64,000 nucleotides of DNA from Notolepis coatsorum (GCA_963971535.1 OZ020585.1:154243371-154307370); one strand, 5' to 3'. Counted from the first letter of the stretch, positions 12,170 through 22,414 are shown. A program made the numbers and translations. The notes: generated by a model from the letters alone, not told the origin.

Positions 12170-12211
12170 AGTGCAGTAGCGATGCCAAGCTAAGCCACTA
12201 ACGATACAGAA
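12170..12211 (-). repeat. Right terminal inverted repeat of the 5S-bearing block
   Basis: An inverted copy of 7,184-7,226, ending CTAACGATACAGAAC and followed directly by satellite sequence. The similarity to the left side continues inward to about 12,020, where it pairs with 6,950-7,110. Confidence 0.75.
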
Positions 12212-13004
12212 CTTAAGTTCAGCAGTGAAACACTGTTATTTTACAGGTTTCCCCATAATTATTACAATCAAACTCCTTCAATTAAGTGACAGAACTTCGT
12301 TCAGCAGTGAAACGCTGTTATTTGGCAGGTTTTTCCTACATTTATGATGAAACACCTTCAATTAAGTGACATAACTAAAAGTTCAGCAGTGAAATACTGT
12401 CATTTGACAGTATTTTCCAAAATTATTACGATCAAACTCCTTCAATTAAGTGACAGAACTTAAAGTTCAGCAGTGAAACACTGTTATTTCACAGGTTTTT
12501 CCTACATTTACGATGAAACACCTTCAATTAAGTGACATAACTTAAGTTCAGCAGTGAAACACTATTATTTTACAGGTTTCCCCATAATTATTACAATCAA
12601 ACTCCTTCAATTAAGTGACAGAACTTCGTTCAGCAGTGAAACGCTGTTATTTGGCAGGTTTTTCCTACATTTATGATGAAACACCTTCAATTAAGTGACA
12701 GAACTTAAAGTTCAGCAGTGAAATACTGTCATTTGACAGTATTTTCCTAAATTATTACGATCAAACTCCTTCAATTAAGTGACAGAACTTAAAGTTCAGC
12801 AGTGAAACACTGTTATTTCACAGGTTTTTCCTACATTTACGATGAAATACCTTCAATTAAGTGACAGAACTTAAAGTTCAGCAGTGAAACACTGTTATTT
12901 TACAGGTTTTCCCATTATTATTACAATCAAACCCCTTCAATTAAGTGACAGAACTCAAAGTTCAGCAGTGAAACACTGTTATTTCACAGGTTTTTCCTAA
13001 ATTA
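12212..13004 (+). repeat. 84-bp satellite array, right block
   Basis: This continues the array cut at 6,893, with the same unit types in the same order. It stops abruptly at 'cctaaattatta', where the 42-bp minisatellite begins. Confidence 0.9.
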
Positions 13005-15678
13005 TTAGCTAGCCTAGCTTAGCACAAGGGCTGGAAGCAGTAGGGACCAGCTAGCCTAGCTTAGCATAAGGACTGGAAGCAGTAGGGAGTAACTAGCCTA
13101 GCTTAGCACAAGGATTGGAAGCAGTAGGGAGCAGCTAGCCTAGCTTAGCACAATGACTGGAAGCAGCAGGGACCAGCTAGCCAGCCTAGCTTAGCACAAG
13201 GACTGGAAGCAGTAGGGAGCAGCTAGCCTAGCTTAGCACAAGGGCTGGAAGCAGTAGGGAGCAGCTAGCCTAGCTTAGCATAACGGCTGGACGCAGTAGG
13301 GACCAGCTAGCCTAGCTTAGCACAAGGACTGGAAGCAGTAGGGAGCAACTAGCCTAGCTTAGCACAAGGACTGGAAGCAGTAGGGAGCAGCTAGCCTAGC
13401 TTAGCACAAGGGCTGGAAGCAGTAGGGACTAGCTAGCCTAGCTTAGCACAAGGACTGGAAGCAGTAGGGAGCAACTAGCCTAGCTTAGCACAATGAATGG
13501 AAGCAGTAGGGAGCAGCTAGCCTAGCTTAGCACAAGGGCTGGAAACAGTAGGGACCAGCTAGCCTACCTAGCTTAGCACAAGGACTGGAAGCAGTAAGGA
13601 GCAGCTAGCCTATAGCTTAGCACAAGGGCTGGAAACAGTAGGGACCAGCTAGCCTACCTAGCTTAGCACAAGGACTGGAAGCAGTAGGGAGCAACTAGCC
13701 TAGCTTAGCACAAGGACTGGAAGCAGTAGGAAGCAGCTAGCCTAGCTTAGCACAAGAGCTGGATGCAGTAGGGACCAGCTAGCCTAGCTTAGCACAAGGA
13801 CTGGAAGCAGTAGGGAGCAACTAGCCTAGCTTAGCACAAGGACTGGAAGCAGTAGGGAGCAGCTAGCCTAGCTTAGCACAAGGGCTGGAAGCAGTAGGGA
13901 CCAGCTAGCCTAGCTTAGCACAAGGACTGGAAGCAGTAGGGAGCAACTAGCCTAGCTTAGCACAAGGAATGGAAGCAGTAGGGAGCAGCTAGCCTAGCTT
14001 AGCACAAGGGCTGGAAGCAGTAGGGACCAGCTAGCCTAGCTTAGCACAAGGGCTGGAAGCAGTAGGGAGCAGCTAGCCTAGCTTAGCATAACGGCTGGAA
14101 GCAGTAGGAAGCAGCTAGCCTAGCTTAGCACAAGAGCTGGATGCAGTAGGGACCAGCTAGCCTAGCTTAGCACAAGGGCTGGAAGCAGTAGGGAGCAGCT
14201 AGCCTAGCTTAGCACAAGGACTGGAAGCAGTAGGGAGCAGCTAGCCTAGCTTAGCATGAGGGCTGGAAGCAGTAGGGACCAGCTAGCCTAGCTTAGCACA
14301 AGGACTGGAAGCAGTAGGGAGCAACTAGCCTAGCTTAGCACAAGGACTGGAAGCAGTAGGGAGCAGCTAGCCTAGCTTAGCACAAGGGCTGGAAGCAGTA
14401 GGGAACAGCTAGCCTAGCTTAGCACAAGGACTGGAAGCAGTAGGGAGCAACTAGCCTAGCTTAGCACAAGGAATGGAAGCAGTAGGGAGCAGCTAGCCTA
14501 GCTTAGCACAAGGGCTGGAAGCAGTAGGGACCAGCTAGCCTACCTAGCTTAGCACAAGGACTGGAAGCAGTAAGGAGCAGCTAGCCTATAGCTTAGCACA
14601 AGGGCTGGAAGCAGTATGGACCAGCTAGCCTACCTAGCTTAGCACAAGGACTGGAAGCAGTAAGGAGCAGCTAGCCTATAGCTTAGCACAAGGGCTGGAA
14701 GCAGTATGGACCAGCTAGCCTACCTAGCTTAGCACAAGGACTGGAAGCAGTAAGGAGCAGCTAGCCTATAGCTTAGCACAAGGGCTGGAAGCAGTAGGGA
14801 CCAGCTAGCCTAGCTTAGCACAAGGACTGGAAGCAGTAGGGAGCAACTAGCCTAGCTTAGCACAAGGACTGGAAGCAGTAGGGAGCAGCTAGCCTAGCTT
14901 AGCACAAGGGCTGGAAGCAGTAGGGACCAGCTAGCCTAGCTTAGCACAAGGACTGGAAGCAGTAGCGAGCAACTAGCCTAGCTTAGCACAAGGACTGGAA
15001 GCAGTAGGGAGCAGCTAGCCTAGCTTAGCACAAGGGCTGGAAGCAGTAGGGACCAGCTAGCCTACCTAGCTTAGCACAAGGACTGGAAGCAGTAAGGAGC
15101 AGCTAGCCTATAGCTTAGCACAAGGGCTGGAAGCAGTATGGACCAGCTAGCCTACCTAGCTTAGCACAAGGACTGGAAGCAGTAAGGAGCAGCTAGCCTA
15201 TAGCTTAGCACAAGGGCTGGAAGCAGTATGGACCAGCTAGCCTACCTAGCTTAGCACAAGGACTGGAAGCAGTAAGGAGCAGCTAGCCTATAGCTTAGCA
15301 CAAGGGCTGGAAGCAGTAGGGACCAGCTAGCCTAGCTTAGCACAAGTACTGGAAGCAGTAGGGAGCAGCTAGCCTAGCTTAGCACAAGGGCTGGAAGCAG
15401 TAGGGAGCAGCTAGCCTAGCTTAGCATAAGGGCTGGACGCAGTAGGGACCAGCTAGCCTAGCTTAGCACAAGGACTGGAAGCAGTAGCGAGCAACTAGCC
15501 TAGCTTAGCACAAGGACTGGAAGCAGTAGGGAGCAGCTAGCCTAGCTTAGCACAAGGAATGGAAGCAGTAGGGAGCAGCTAGCCTAGCTTAGCACAAGGG
15601 CTGGAAGCAGTAGGGACCAGCTAGCCTAGCTTAGCACAAGTTGCAGTTTGCATACCAGCTAGCCTAGCTTAGCACAAG
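13005..15678 (+). repeat. 42-bp minisatellite (about 62 units)
   Basis: The unit reads GCTAGCCTAGCTTAGC, then ACAAGGACTGGAAGC, then AGTAGGGAGCA. Successive units start 42 bp apart, for example 'agcacaag' at 13,021 and 'agcataag' at 13,063. Units alternate between ACTGG...GAGCA and GCTGG...GACCA forms, giving a loose 84-bp dimer. Variants carry an extra CTAC (46 bp) or TA (44 bp). The last two units before the LINE are hybrids in which the middle is replaced by TGCAGTTTGCATA from the LINE. It is not a CRISPR array: the variable part is not a unique spacer. Confidence 0.95.
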
Positions 15679-17036
15679 CTGCAGTTTGCATATCAGCAGA
15701 ACATCGGTGTGGAGGATGCCATAATCTACATGGTCCACAAGGCCTATCTACATCTGGAGAAGCCGGGCAGGTCAGTGAGGGTAACATTCTTTGACTTTTC
15801 CAGTGCCTTCAACACTATTCAGCCTCCACTACTGGCTGAGAAGCTGTCAGTGATGGGGGTGGAGGACGACTTGGTGGCCTGGATCTTCAACTACCTCACT
15901 GGCAGACCACAGTCTGTCAAACTGCAGGGGTGCCACTCCGACGTGCTGATCTGCAACACTGGAGCCCCCCAGGGAACTATATTGGCACCCTTTTTATTCA
16001 CCCTGTACACCTCAGACTTCCGCTTCAGCTCCGGGAACTGCCATCTCCAAAAGTTTTCTGATGACTCCTCCATCGTTGGATACATCACCAACGACAACGA
16101 GGAGGAGTACAGAGCTGTGGTGGAGAGATTCACAGAGTGGAGCAAGGAAAACCACCTACAGCTCAACATCAGCAAGACGAATGAGATGGTGGTGGACCAT
16201 CGGCGGAGCAAGAGGAAGCCCTCAACTCCCATCATCATCCAGGGGGAGGAGGTGGAAAGGGTGGCGAATTACAAATTCCTGGGTGTTCTCATGAACAACA
16301 AACTGGACTGGACGGACAACACAGAGGCCCTCTACAGGAAGGGACAGAGCAGACTGTTCTTCCTGAGAGGGCTCAGGTCTTTTAATGTCTGCAGCAAACT
16401 GCTGCAGATGTTCTACCAGTCTGTGGTGGCGGGTGCCCTCTTTTTCGCTGTGGTATGCTGGGGGGGCAACACCAACACAGACAAAATAAACAAACTGGTA
16501 AAAAAAAAGCAAGCTCTGTGGTGGGAGCGGACCTGGACCGTCTGCATGTGGTGGCAGAGGGGAGGATGAGGAGGAAGCTGCATGCTATCCTTGAGAACCC
16601 CTGCCACCCCCTCTATGATGAGCTGACCGTAATGCGGTCCACGTTTAGCGACAGACTCATCCCCCCCCCGACATACCACAAAGCGCTTTGGGCAGTCCTT
16701 TGTGCCGGTGGCAATCAGGCTCCACAACCAAGCAGGGCCAGGATGGGCCAACTGCTGTGAACTGGACGAGCTGGGTTGTGGACTGTAACAAATTAATTTA
16801 ATTATTTAACAACACATTCATGATTGGACTTGTTTCTTTTTCACCACTTTTTAGCTCTTTTTAGTCCTATTTTAGCTATTTCTATCCCTGTGTACTTGTC
16901 CGTCTTGTTTTTAACACATGTATGTTATGTATAAACTGTTTTTTAATTTCTGTTTTTAAATTGCTGTTACGCTGCTTATGCTGTAAATGACATCTTAATC
17001 TCCCCTCTGGGATAAATAAAGGTTTGCAATTCAATT
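15679..17036 (+). mobile_element. 5'-truncated LINE (reverse transcriptase to 3' end), Jockey/L2/CR1 group
   Basis: The reading frame opens in the RT domain (LQFAYQQNIGVEDAI), without endonuclease. RT motifs are clear: FFDFSSAFNTIQP, GAPQGTILAPFLFTLY and the catalytic FSDDSSIVG, then LNISKTNEMVVD and YKFLGVLMN. The frame is broken at an A9 run (about 16,500), after which it continues as KASSVVGADLDRLHVVAEGRMRRKLHAIL, and again at a C9 run (about 16,665). The 3' UTR ends with GGGATAAATAAAGG and an 'attcaattca' tail that merges into the minisatellite. The gene normally copies its own RNA at a nicked target; this copy is dead. The clade is assigned from motif style only. Confidence 0.85.
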
Positions 17037-17457
17037 CAGTAGGGACCAGCTAGCCTACCTAGCTTAGCACAAGGGCTGGAAGCAGTAGGGACCAGCTAGC
17101 CTACCTAGCTTAGCACAAGGACTGGAAGCAGTAGGGAGCAGCTAGCCTAGCTTAGCACAAGGGCTGGAAGCAGTAGGGAGCAGCTAGCCTAGCTTAGCAC
17201 AAGGGCTGGAAGCAGTAGGGACCAGCTATCCTAGCTTAGCACAAGGACTGGAAGCAGTAGGGAGCAGCTAGCCTAGCTTAGCACAAGGGCTGGAAGCAGT
17301 AGGGAGCAGCTAGCCTAGCTTAGCACAAGGGCTGGAAGCAGTAGGGACCAGCTAGCCTACCTAGCTTAGCACAAGGACTGGAAGCAGTAGGGACCAGCTA
17401 GCCTAGCTTAGCACAAGCTGCAGTTTGCATACCAGCTAGCCTATAGCTTAGCACAAG
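17037..17457 (+). repeat. 42-bp minisatellite, second block (about 9 units)
   Basis: Same units as 13,005-15,678, resuming right at the LINE 3' end. It ends in a hybrid unit (GCACAAGCTGCAGTTTGC) just like the one before the first LINE. Confidence 0.93.
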
Positions 17458-17604
17458 CTGCAGTTTGCATATCAGCAGAACATCGGTGTGGAGGATGCCA
17501 TAATCTACATGGTCCACAAGGCCTATCTACATCTGGAGAAGCCGGGCAGCTCAGTGAGGGTAACATTCTTTGACTTTTCTAGTGCCTTCAACACTATTCA
17601 GCCT
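17458..17604 (+). mobile_element. Second copy of the same LINE, 147 bp only
   Basis: Begins at exactly the same LINE base as the copy at 15,679 and is nearly identical (LQFAYQQNIGVEDAI through FNTIQP). It then breaks off into unrelated sequence. Sharing both the break point and the hybrid repeat units implies duplication of the minisatellite/LINE junction rather than a separate insertion. Confidence 0.85.
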
Positions 17605-18175
17605 CAGATTCAGGCCCCTCTAGGCCCCAGATTCAGATTCAGATTCAGATTCCTTTATTTAGCCATTTGTGTAAAACACATTGGTAATTGTTGCAGCAAT
17701 ACAGTGAATGCATTTCCTTTCTTTTTTCACAGAAAACAACACCAACACAGACAAGAAACGAAACAGTGCAGTGGGGGATTAATCAATAAATACATATATA
17801 TATATATAAAGTGAAGAGTGCAGGGATCCAGTACGGACTAGTGCAGTGCAGTCAGTGTCATTGTGCCAGTGTCACTTGGGGGCAGAGGGGGGGGAGGGGG
17901 GGGGGGGGGGGGGGGGGGGGGTACCGAGGGGGGGGGGGGGGGACCTGAGGCATTGATCAGCCTAGCGGCTGAGGGGAAGAAGCTCAGTCTGTGTCGAGCT
18001 TTCACAGCCTTTGGGATCCTCAGCCTTCTCCCAGAGGGAAGCAGGGTGAAGAGGCTGTGACCCTCTGCTAAAGCTCCACTCCTGCACTAAAGTCGGGGAT
18101 TCAGTTGGACTCAGATCTGCTGCGTTCCCCCCTACCGCTGGTGACAGTGTGTACATCGATCTACTCTCATAAAGT
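17605..18175. repeat. Unclassified repeat with poly-G tracts
   Basis: Starts with repeated CAGATT units ('gattcagattcagattcctttattt'), includes a run of TATA repeats, then long G-runs at about 17,880-17,942. It ends in a segment (GGGGAAGAAGCTCAG, CTCCCAGAGGGAAGCAGG) of a type common in fish interspersed repeats, probably the reverse strand of a non-LTR element. The G-runs are a likely site of sequencing error. Confidence 0.4.
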
Positions 18176-18179
18176 AGGG

Positions 18180-19008
18180 AATCCACCCTGCTACACAAAC
18201 ATAACAAAACACACTGGTCAGACTACTGCTTGACCTTACTCCTAGAACCCACCTCGCCCCTGCCCACGTGACAACCTAGGATGGCTTAGAGTAGACGACA
18301 GAGTACAGCAACTTGCAATGGGCCTGTCTACAAGATACATACACGACCAAGGTATGTGTACATGTCAAAATACTTCCCAAAGGTCAGTGAATACCACGAC
18401 CACAACACCATGGGAGCTCCACAAATCATGTTAAACCCAGATTCGGCTCAAACAGGGACTAAACACGTTTCGCAATTATGCCACATCAATGTGGAACGCC
18501 CTACCCAAAGATGTAAAGGAATGTGAATCACTACCCACTTTCAAAACCACTCTCAAAGAACACCTACGGGAGACTGCAATTCGAAACTGGCCCCTGTAAA
18601 TGTCCTAACCCAACCCCCTCCAATGTACAGTAAAGTATCAAACATGGTTTTGTCAATATTCCAATGTACAGTTGTGCTTGTGCAGTTGTACAGTGTCCCC
18701 CACCCACCCCCCCCACCCCACCTATAATGTACGGTTCTACGTCAAATATATACTCTCTTTTCTAGACTCTTTTTGTATCACAAACAGTAGGCCCTACTGT
18801 ATTTGCAAATCTGGTATGTCATAAATGTATAGAAGTGTCTATCTGTATGTCACATGTCATGTTATGATGAATTGAAAATGGGGGACCCTGATGTAAACAA
18901 GATGAAAGTCTTTCTCTGGTCTGCATGCCCTTAACAATTGTATGTATTGAGCTGTACTGTATTGTACCCATTCTGCAATCTGTTAACAAAGTTTTCAATC
19001 AATCAATC
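18180..19008 (+). mobile_element. LINE-A fragment: RT C-terminus plus 3' UTR and (AATC)n tail
   Basis: Coding traces include VRLLLDLTPRTHLAPAH, then with a one-base frameshift LGWLRVDDRVQQLAMGL, and after further breaks FRNYATSMWNALPKDVKE, LPTFKTTLKEHL and RETAIRNWPL with a stop at about 18,597. This is the typical C-terminal tail of a non-LTR reverse transcriptase. The 3' UTR carries 'ccaatgtaca', 'gaattgaaaatgggggaccc', 'ccttaacaattg' and 'cccattctgcaatctgtt' and ends in AATC repeats. The same 3' UTR recurs at 20.9, 21.1, 21.5, 37.4, 38.1, 39.5, 40.0, 54.4, 59.7, 60.4 and 63.1-63.5 kb. I call the family LINE-A here. Confidence 0.75.
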
Positions 19009-19070
19009 TGGCAACACTGATGCGTTGCATTGTGGGGGATCCCGGTTTGAAATTTGAATTGAAGCGCGCG

Positions 19071-19235
19071 TTACAGACAGAGCCTGCACCACGCCGTGAT
19101 CAACTGTTGCATCTTCTCCTCAGGTAATTGGAGATCATACTATTGGGTAATTGTGCAACACATATATTTTATTATTTATAAGTAATGCGTGCCGCTGATA
19201 TAAATGAGTGCTGTTTAGTCTGTGTTTCAGTGAGT
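19071..19235 (+). repeat. Direct duplication, left copy (pairs with 19,684-19,830)
   Basis: Contains CAGAGCCT, CAACTGTT, CTCAGGTAATTG, CAACACATATATTTTATT and GTCTGTGTTTCAGTGA, all repeated in order at 19,684-19,830. The two copies flank the 38-bp array. Confidence 0.8.
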
Positions 19236-19683
19236 GTAGCGCAAGCTCACGTTAGCTACTAGGCTACATACACTGTAGCGCGAGCTCACGTTACTACTAG
19301 GCTACATACACTGCGTGCGAGCTCACGTTAGCTACTAGGCTACATACACTGTAGCGCGAGCTCACGTTACTACTAGGCTACATACACTGTAGCGCGAGCT
19401 CACGTTACTACTAGGCAACATACACTGCGCGCAAGCTCACGTTACTACTAGGCTACATAAACTGCGCGCGAGCTCACGTTACTACTAGGCTACATACACT
19501 GTAGCGCGAGCTCACGTTACTACTAGGCTACATACACTGTAGCGCGAGCTCACGTTACTACTAGGCTACATACACTAGCGCGAGCTCACGTTACTACTAG
19601 GCTACATACACTGTAGCGCGAGCTAAAGTGCTACTAGGCTACATACACTGTAGCGTGAGCTCACGTGCTACTAGGCTACATAC
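19236..19683 (+). repeat. 38-bp tandem repeat (about 12 units)
   Basis: The unit is built from GTAGCGCGAGCTCACG, TTACTACTAGGC and TACATACACT, with small indels between units. It is bounded by the two copies of a ~150-bp direct duplication. Confidence 0.9.
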
Positions 19684-19830
19684 ACTGCTACAGGCAGAGC
19701 CTCACATCGTCACCAACTGTTCTCATCTCAGGTAATTGTGCAACACATATATTTTATTATTTATAAGTAATGCATGCTGCTGATATAAATGCTGTTTAGT
19801 CTGTGTTTCAGTGACTAGTCTACTGTAATG
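19684..19830 (+). repeat. Direct duplication, right copy
   Basis: Matches 19,071-19,235 with a few substitutions and a short deletion. Each copy has an exon-end-like CTCAG|GTAATTG. Confidence 0.8.
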
Positions 19831-20039
19831 TTATTTGCTCGATATTATGAAACTGGTGGGATCTGTAAACTACAGTAGCACTACTGCTAGCAGGCCTAGA
19901 CTGCAGAATACTGACGTTAGCTAACCAATGCATATCACGCAGATCTTTCATGGTTTAATTTAATTGTAAAATATATAATTTCACAGCAAATACTGTTACA
20001 GTGCTGGATCTCAACAATGACATGAAAGCAGAAGACAGC

Positions 20040-20350
20040 TCAATAACAACTACCGGTATACTTCAAGTGGTCGTAAGTGATGTATAATTTTTTTTTATTG
20101 TGTGTGTGACTGTATATATAATATATACTTTTTAATCTGGACATTTTCAAAGAGTCATCCTGTAATGCCTTCTCTCTCTCTCTCTCCCAAGACGGTCAAG
20201 ATCTACCAAGTCTTCAAGATCTTCAAGTGGTCATGCTTGTAAGTGATGTATACAATTGTTTATTGTGTGTGACTGTGTATATATATACTTTTCAATCTGG
20301 GACTTTCATTTCAACAGCTGGAAAGAGTCATCCTGTAAATGCCTATACTG
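20040..20350 (+). repeat. Tandem duplication of a ~165-bp segment with splice-like borders
   Basis: 'cttcaagtggtc', then 'gtaagtgatgtata', 'ttattgtgtgtg' and 'gagtcatcctgtaa' occur in order at about 20,058-20,165 and again at 20,222-20,340. The GTAAGT after each short block looks like a donor site, but the blocks encode no protein I recognise. Confidence 0.6.
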
Positions 20351-20639
20351 ACTGTTGAATGTCCTTACTTTTAGCTATTCTGCAAAGAATTCTTACAAAT
20401 CAAGAAGTGTTGATGGATGCTACAGTATATTTTATGTAGATGTGCATGACGTGGACTAAATTAGAGGTCCTAGATATGGAAGTTTGAAGATGGTGGTGTT
20501 TCAAGAGACTGGCTAGGCTACTGCATGCTGTAGAGTGGTGAGTTAACTTGTTCCATGTGCCGCAAGTATGTCAAAAAGAAAAACAGAAACCACGTTTGTC
20601 ATTGTCATGTTAACAGTTACTTCACAGTACAAATACGTG

Positions 20640-21200
20640 AGTCCCCTGTTGTGGTTGTGAGTCACCTTTATTAGCTTAACTCCGTAGCACCGTATATTCT
20701 CTCCCCACCGTATGTATCTTTTTTTCTACCACCCCCTCCTAATGTACAGTCTCCTCCCCATCATAATGTATATATTCTCTGTTAGGATCTATGGGTAACA
20801 TTGATTACTGTATATTTGCATATCATATATGTCACAAATGTAACATTACTATATACCTGTAGTATGTCCCTACTATGCCATAAATGTCATGATGTCAATG
20901 TTGTGTAATGTCATAAATGTAACTATGAATTGAAAATGGGGGACCCTGATGATGTAAACAAGACGAAAGTCTTTCTCTGCTCTGCATCCCCTTAACAATT
21001 GTGTGTATTGAGCCGTACTGTATTGTACCCATTCTGCAATCTGTTAAATATTGATTGATTGAACATTTTATTAACAGATTGCAGAATGGGTACAATACAG
21101 TACAGCTCAATACACACTTGTTAAGGGGATGCAGACCAGAGAAATACTTTCATCTTGTTTACATCAGGGTCCCCCATTTTCAATTCATCATAACATACAC
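20640..21200. repeat. Tail-to-tail inverted pair of LINE-A 3' ends
   Basis: 20,930-21,047 reads forward (GGGGGACCCTGATG through CATTCTGCAATCTGTTAA). 21,066-21,190 is the same sequence inverted. About 20 bp of TTGATTGATTGA-type sequence separate them. The pair could fold into a stem of roughly 120 bp. Confidence 0.85.
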
Positions 21201-21459
21201 GACATACAGATAGACAGTACTGTCTGCTACATCTATACATTTATGACATACCAGATTTACAAATACAGTATTGTTTGTGATACAAAAATAGTCTAAAAAA
21301 GAGAGTATATATACATTTGACGAAGAAACTGTACATTGGAGGAGGTGGGGTGGGGGGACTGTACATTGGAGGTGGTTGGGTAGGAGGGGTGGGGGGGGGG
21401 GACTGTACATTGGATTATCGACGAAACCTTACTTGGTCCCAAGAAGAGGGTCTTGTGTA

Positions 21460-21600
21460 TTAAATAAAGTTTTTATTCATTCATTCACTCTGGATCTGGT
21501 AAATCCAGTAGCAATACACACAATTGTTAAGGGGATACAGACCAGAGAAAGATGTGTGTTTTGTTTACATCATCAGCGTCCCCCATTTTCAATTCATAGT
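21460..21600. mobile_element. LINE-type (CATT)n tail and inverted LINE-A 3' UTR piece
   Basis: 'aataaagtttttattcattc' is a forward LINE-like tail. It is followed by a minus-orientation LINE-A 3' UTR piece ('cacacaattgttaagggg' to 'ccattttcaattcat'). Confidence 0.6.
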
Positions 21601-21634
21601 GACATTTATGACATACACAACATACATGACATCA

Positions 21635-21717
21635 TGACATTTATGACATAGGGACATACATGACTTACAGGTATAATATACCTGTAAGTCATGTATGTCC
21701 CTATGTCATAAATGTCA
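21635..21717. repeat. 83-bp palindrome, 1-nt spacer
   Basis: Arms of about 41 bp meet at 21,676 (GGTATA-A-TATACC), each reading ATGACATAGGGACATACATG from the outside. Confidence 0.85.
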
Positions 21718-21892
21718 TCATATGTATATATTTACTGTTAGGATCTCTGGGTAACAGTACTGTATATTTGCATATCGTATATGTGACAAATGTAACAGTA
21801 CTATAGTACTGTTACATTTGTCACATATACGATATGCAAATATACAGTACTGTTACCCAGAGATCCTAACAGTAAATATATACATATGATGA
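21715..21892. repeat. Perfect 178-bp palindrome without spacer
   Basis: The centre lies between 21,803 and 21,804 in ACAGTACTATAGTACTGT. I matched both 89-nt arms base by base and found no mismatch. The arm sequence is part of the LINE-A 3' UTR, also seen at 39,960-40,075 in single copy. Confidence 0.93.
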
Positions 21893-21959
21893 GGAGGCGA
21901 CTGTACATTAGGAGACTATGTTAGGACTGTACTTAAAAGGAGAATTTCTTTTGCTTTAA

Positions 21960-22406
21960 TCCCTGGAATCACTGGCCTTAGACTATCTACTAACGTATTC
22001 TCTATCTCTCTCTCTAGGTTCATGGCCACTAATGGCTTCAGAAGGACAGTATGCTGGATGAGGAAGGTCTTGGCCATGCTGTGATGACTCCTAGAGGACA
22101 AGAACGGAGGTGCAGGACCTGGCTGTCAAATGGTTTGTAATGCTACAGTATATTGTATGTAGATGTGCATGACATGGACTAAATTAGAGGTCCTAGATAT
22201 GCTAAATAATATTGAGAATCACTGGCCTTAGACTATCTACTAACGTATTCTCGCTCTCTCTCTAGGTTCATGACCACTAATGACTTCAGAGCTTCAGAAG
22301 GACAATATGCTGGATGAGGAAGGTCTTGGCCATGCTGCGATGGCTCCTAGAGGACAAGAACGGAGGTGCAGGACCTGGCTGTCAAATGGTTTGTAATGCT
22401 ACAGTA
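21960..22406 (+). repeat. Two direct copies of a ~190-bp segment
   Basis: 'actggccttagactatctac' to 'gtttgtaatgctacagtat' occurs at about 21,969-22,150 and again at about 22,220-22,407. Copies differ by a few bases and one small insertion ('cagagctt'). Confidence 0.88.
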
Positions 22407-22414
22407 TAAATTAT

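Larger units (their letters stand above)
6894..12211. mobile_element. 5.3-kb TIR-bounded block inserted in the satellite, 5S-bearing, no transposase seen
   Basis: The block interrupts the satellite cleanly: joining the flanks ('gacataac' and 'ttaagttcag') restores a normal unit, with AAC as a possible 3-bp duplication. The right end (about 12,020-12,211) is an inverted copy of sequence at 6,950-7,110 and, for its outermost 42 bp, of 7,184-7,226 (core GGCTTAGCTTGGCATCGC). It can therefore be read as one element with long imperfect TIRs and an internal hairpin, or as a MITE (6,894-7,183) beside a larger relative (7,184-12,211). Base composition is much GC-richer than the surroundings at 7.2-9.0 kb and 11.0-11.3 kb. 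Open frames are short (213 codons at most) and resemble no transposase. Two 5S rRNA-like segments lie inside on the minus strand. The superfamily is unknown. Confidence 0.65.

Noticed and set aside
13005-15678. Regular 42-bp units look like a CRISPR array
   Set aside because: The whole unit repeats, there are no unique spacers, and the context is eukaryotic repeat DNA.
15891-16751. Minus-strand ORFs over the LINE
   Set aside because: Antisense of the reverse transcriptase frame.
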